A program made the translations under genes and the position numbers. Below the pieces are notes generated by a model, which was not told the origin of the DNA, searched no databases, and worked only from the letters and a program-made list of their open reading frames with translations. A DNA stretch of 6,618 nt from Thermoflexus hugenholtzii JAD2 (lineage in GTDB: Bacteria > Chloroflexota > Dehalococcoidia > UBA2979), in assembly GCA_945889565.1 (NCBI GenBank), contig CAMDBZ010000096.1:1-6618 (forward strand). Direction: 5' to 3'. This document shows positions 4,782 to 6,618 of the stretch, in pieces; the stretch's first letter is position 1, and the number at the start of each line of letters is the position of its first letter.

Positions 4782-6618
4782 GGGCGAGGCGCACGCCGGC
4801 GACGGCGGCTGGAAGCAGTCGACGTGTCCGTACTGCGGCGTCGGCTGCGGCATGTCGATCCGTGCGCGTGCCGGCGTGCTCGTCGAGGTGCGCGGTGACA
4901 GCGCGAACCCGGTGAACGCGGGCCAGCTGTGCGCGAAGGGCGCGCTGCTCGCGCCGGCGATCGGCGCGCCGGACCGTGCACGCACGCCGCTCGCGCGCGA
5001 GCGCGGCTCGGGCGCCTGGCACGCGCTCTCGTGGGACGACGCGATCGCGCGGGTCGCGGGCGGTATCCGCGACGCCGTCGCGCGCCACGGGCCGGACTCG
5101 GTGATGTTGTACGGATCCGGGCAGCTGATGACGGAGGACTACTACCTCTTCGGCAAGCTCGCGAAGGGCTTCATCGGCACGAACAACCAGGACACGAACT
5201 CGCGGCTGTGCATGGCCAGCGCGGCGGCTGCGTACCAGCTCGCGCTGGGCCAGGACGCGCCGCCGGCCGCGTATGCGGACATCGAACTCGCGAACACGTT
5301 CCTGATCATCGGCGCCAACATGGAGGCGTGCCACCCGATCCTGTTCAACCGCATCAAGGCGCGCAAGCGCGCGGGCGGGGACCGCGTGCGCGTGATCGTC
5401 GTCGACCCGCGGCGCACGCGCACCGCCGAGATCGCCGACATGCACCTCGCCGTGCGGCCCGGTGGCGACCTCGCGCTGCTGAACGCGCTGCTGTACGAGG
5501 CGTACCTCGGTGGCTGGTTGGACCGTGCGTTCGTCGACGCGCACACCGAGGGGTGGGAAGCGCTGAGCGCCGCGCTGCCGCGCTTCCAGGCCGAGCAGGC
5601 GGAGCAGGCCTCGGGCGTGCCGGCGCAGCAGATCGTCGACGCGGCGCGCATGTACGCGACGAACGGACCGGCGCTGACGTTCTGGGCGATGGGCATCAAC
5701 CAGAGCACGAGCGGCGTCGACCAGAGCCTCGCGATCATCAACCTCGCGCTCGCGACGGGGAACATCGGCCGGCCGGGCGCGGGGCCGTTCTCGCTGACCG
5801 GCCAGGCCAACGCGATGGGCGGGCGTGAGGCCGGCGGCATGGCGGCGGCGTTGCCGGGCCATCGCATGGTCGCGAACGCGCAGGACCGCGCCGACATCGA
5901 ACGCGCGTGGGGGCGGCCGCCGGGCAGCATCGCGCCGCGCCCCGGCCTCACCGCGATCGAGATGGTCGCAGCGCTGGAGCGCGGCGCGATCAAGGTGCTG
6001 TGGATCGCGTGCACGAACCCGCTGGTCTCGCTGCCTAACGCGGGTCGCGTGCGGGCGGCGCTCGCGCGCGCCGAGCTCGTCATCGTGCAGGACGCGTACC
6101 ACCCGACTGAGACGACGGCGGCCGCGGACATCGTGCTGCCGGCGGCGCAGTGGTCGGAGCGCGAGGGCACGCTCACGAACAGCGAACGGCGTGTCTGTCT
6201 GCTCGAGCGCGTCGCCGATCCGCCCGAGGGTGCGCTGGCCGACTGGCAGATCATCTGCCGCGTCGCGCGTGCACTCGGCTACGGGGAGGCGTTCGACTAC
6301 GCCTCGGCCGAGGCGATCTTCGCCGAGTATCGCGAGCTGACGCGCGGCCGCGACCTGGACATCACGGGCATCGACTACGCGCGGCTGCGGCGCGAGCCCG
6401 GCGTGCAGTGGCCGTGCCCTGAGGGGTCGGCGAGCGGTACCACGCGGCTGTACGTCGACGGCACGTTCCCGACGCCGAGCGGCCGCGCGCGCTTCCACCT
6501 GCCGCAGCTGCAGGCGCCCGCGGACGCTGTAACGGACGAGTACCCGCTCGTGCTGCTCACGGGCCGCGTGAAGGACCAGTGGCACACGCGTACGCGCACT
6601 GGCAAGGTCCCGAAGCTC
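4774..6618 (+). CDS. nasA: Assimilatory nitrate reductase, molybdopterin catalytic subunit, C-terminus beyond window
   Basis: This cytoplasmic Mo-bisMGD enzyme reduces nitrate to nitrite, feeding the NirA step. The frame is open for 615 codons to the window edge. A [4Fe-4S] domain has Cys18, Cys21, Cys25 and Cys53 (TCPYCGVGCGM ... GQLCAKG). The molybdenum-ligand Cys146 lies in 'DTNSRLCMASA'. 'GINQSTSGVDQS', 'TGNIGRPGAGPFSLTGQANA' and 'MGGREAGGMAAALPGHR' are typical of the NasA/NarB nitrate reductase group and less so of formate dehydrogenases. The last visible part (LLTGRVKDQWHTRTRTGK) is the start of the dinucleotide-binding C-terminal domain, so perhaps 80-150 residues are missing. There is no twin-arginine signal, which separates it from periplasmic NapA. 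The start is GTG at 4774, with GTG 4753 as an alternative; neither has a Shine-Dalgarno sequence, so translation is coupled to nirA. Confidence 0.92.
   Translation, partial: MPEGEAHAGDGGWKQSTCPYCGVGCGMSIRARAGVLVEVRGDSANPVNAGQLCAKGALLAPAIGAPDRARTPLARERGSGAWHALSWDDAIARVAGGIRDAVARHGPDSVMLYGSGQLMTEDYYLFGKLAKGFIGTNNQDTNSRLCMASAAAAYQLALGQDAPPAAYADIELANTFLIIGANMEACHPILFNRIKARKRAGGDRVRVIVVDPRRTRTAEIADMHLAVRPGGDLALLNALLYEAYLGGWLDRAFVDAHTEGWEALSAALPRFQAEQAEQASGVPAQQIVDAARMYATNGPALTFWAMGINQSTSGVDQSLAIINLALATGNIGRPGAGPFSLTGQANAMGGREAGGMAAALPGHRMVANAQDRADIERAWGRPPGSIAPRPGLTAIEMVAALERGAIKVLWIACTNPLVSLPNAGRVRAALARAELVIVQDAYHPTETTAAADIVLPAAQWSEREGTLTNSERRVCLLERVADPPEGALADWQIICRVARALGYGEAFDYASAEAIFAEYRELTRGRDLDITGIDYARLRREPGVQWPCPEGSASGTTRLYVDGTFPTPSGRARFHLPQLQAPADAVTDEYPLVLLTGRVKDQWHTRTRTGKVPKL

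Noticed and set aside
4648..6585. Very long open frame on the minus strand opposite the nitrate reductase
   Set aside because: It is arginine/alanine-rich with no family resemblance and lies antisense to a clearly conserved enzyme. Long empty frames are expected in very GC-rich coding DNA.
1..6618. CRISPR array or insertion sequence
   Set aside because: No regularly spaced repeats, DDE transposase or terminal inverted repeats were seen.

Overview
The window reads as a junction between an integrated mobile element (about 1-2900, left) and a high-GC host chromosome (about 2900-6618, right), joined at a tRNA-Asn gene. The very high G+C, frequent GTG starts, a ferredoxin-type nitrite reductase beside a molybdopterin nitrate reductase, and the CCA-encoding tRNAs fit a high-GC actinobacterium, perhaps of the Thermoleophilia type. 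That placement is an inference; no rRNA or marker gene is present to settle it.

Left part, minus strand: a tight three-gene run is transcribed leftwards. It encodes a sigma-70-like factor (463-1050), an unrecognised protein of about 95 residues (145-432), and the first 50 residues of a protein resembling DUF3854-type primase/helicase-associated proteins (1-151, cut by the window edge). Divergent from it, on the plus strand, lies a 63-residue unknown protein (1161-1352). Its end overlaps the start of a large serine recombinase (1346-2983). The divergent intergenic region holds small palindromes and short repeats. The recombinase is the likely integrase of the element.

Junction: tRNA-Gln(TTG) and tRNA-Asn(GTT) lie in tandem on the minus strand and end at a strong hairpin terminator. 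The recombinase reading frame runs convergently through that terminator and about half of the tRNA-Asn gene in antisense. It stops on a TAA that overlaps the complement of the anticodon. The natural reading is that the element integrated at the 3' side of tRNA-Asn and the recombinase picked up a C-terminal tail from the target site. The far end of the element is outside the window.

Right part, plus strand: after an intergenic stretch with operator-like dyads come the assimilatory nitrate genes. The ferredoxin-nitrite reductase (nirA) is broken near 4285 by a frameshift together with apparent loss of roughly 17-20 residues. The four cluster-binding cysteines of the second half lie beyond the break. 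It overlaps the start of an assimilatory nitrate reductase catalytic subunit (4774 to beyond the window end) that is intact as far as can be seen. Nitrate reductase makes nitrite and NirA reduces it to ammonium, so the break, if real, would uncouple the pathway.
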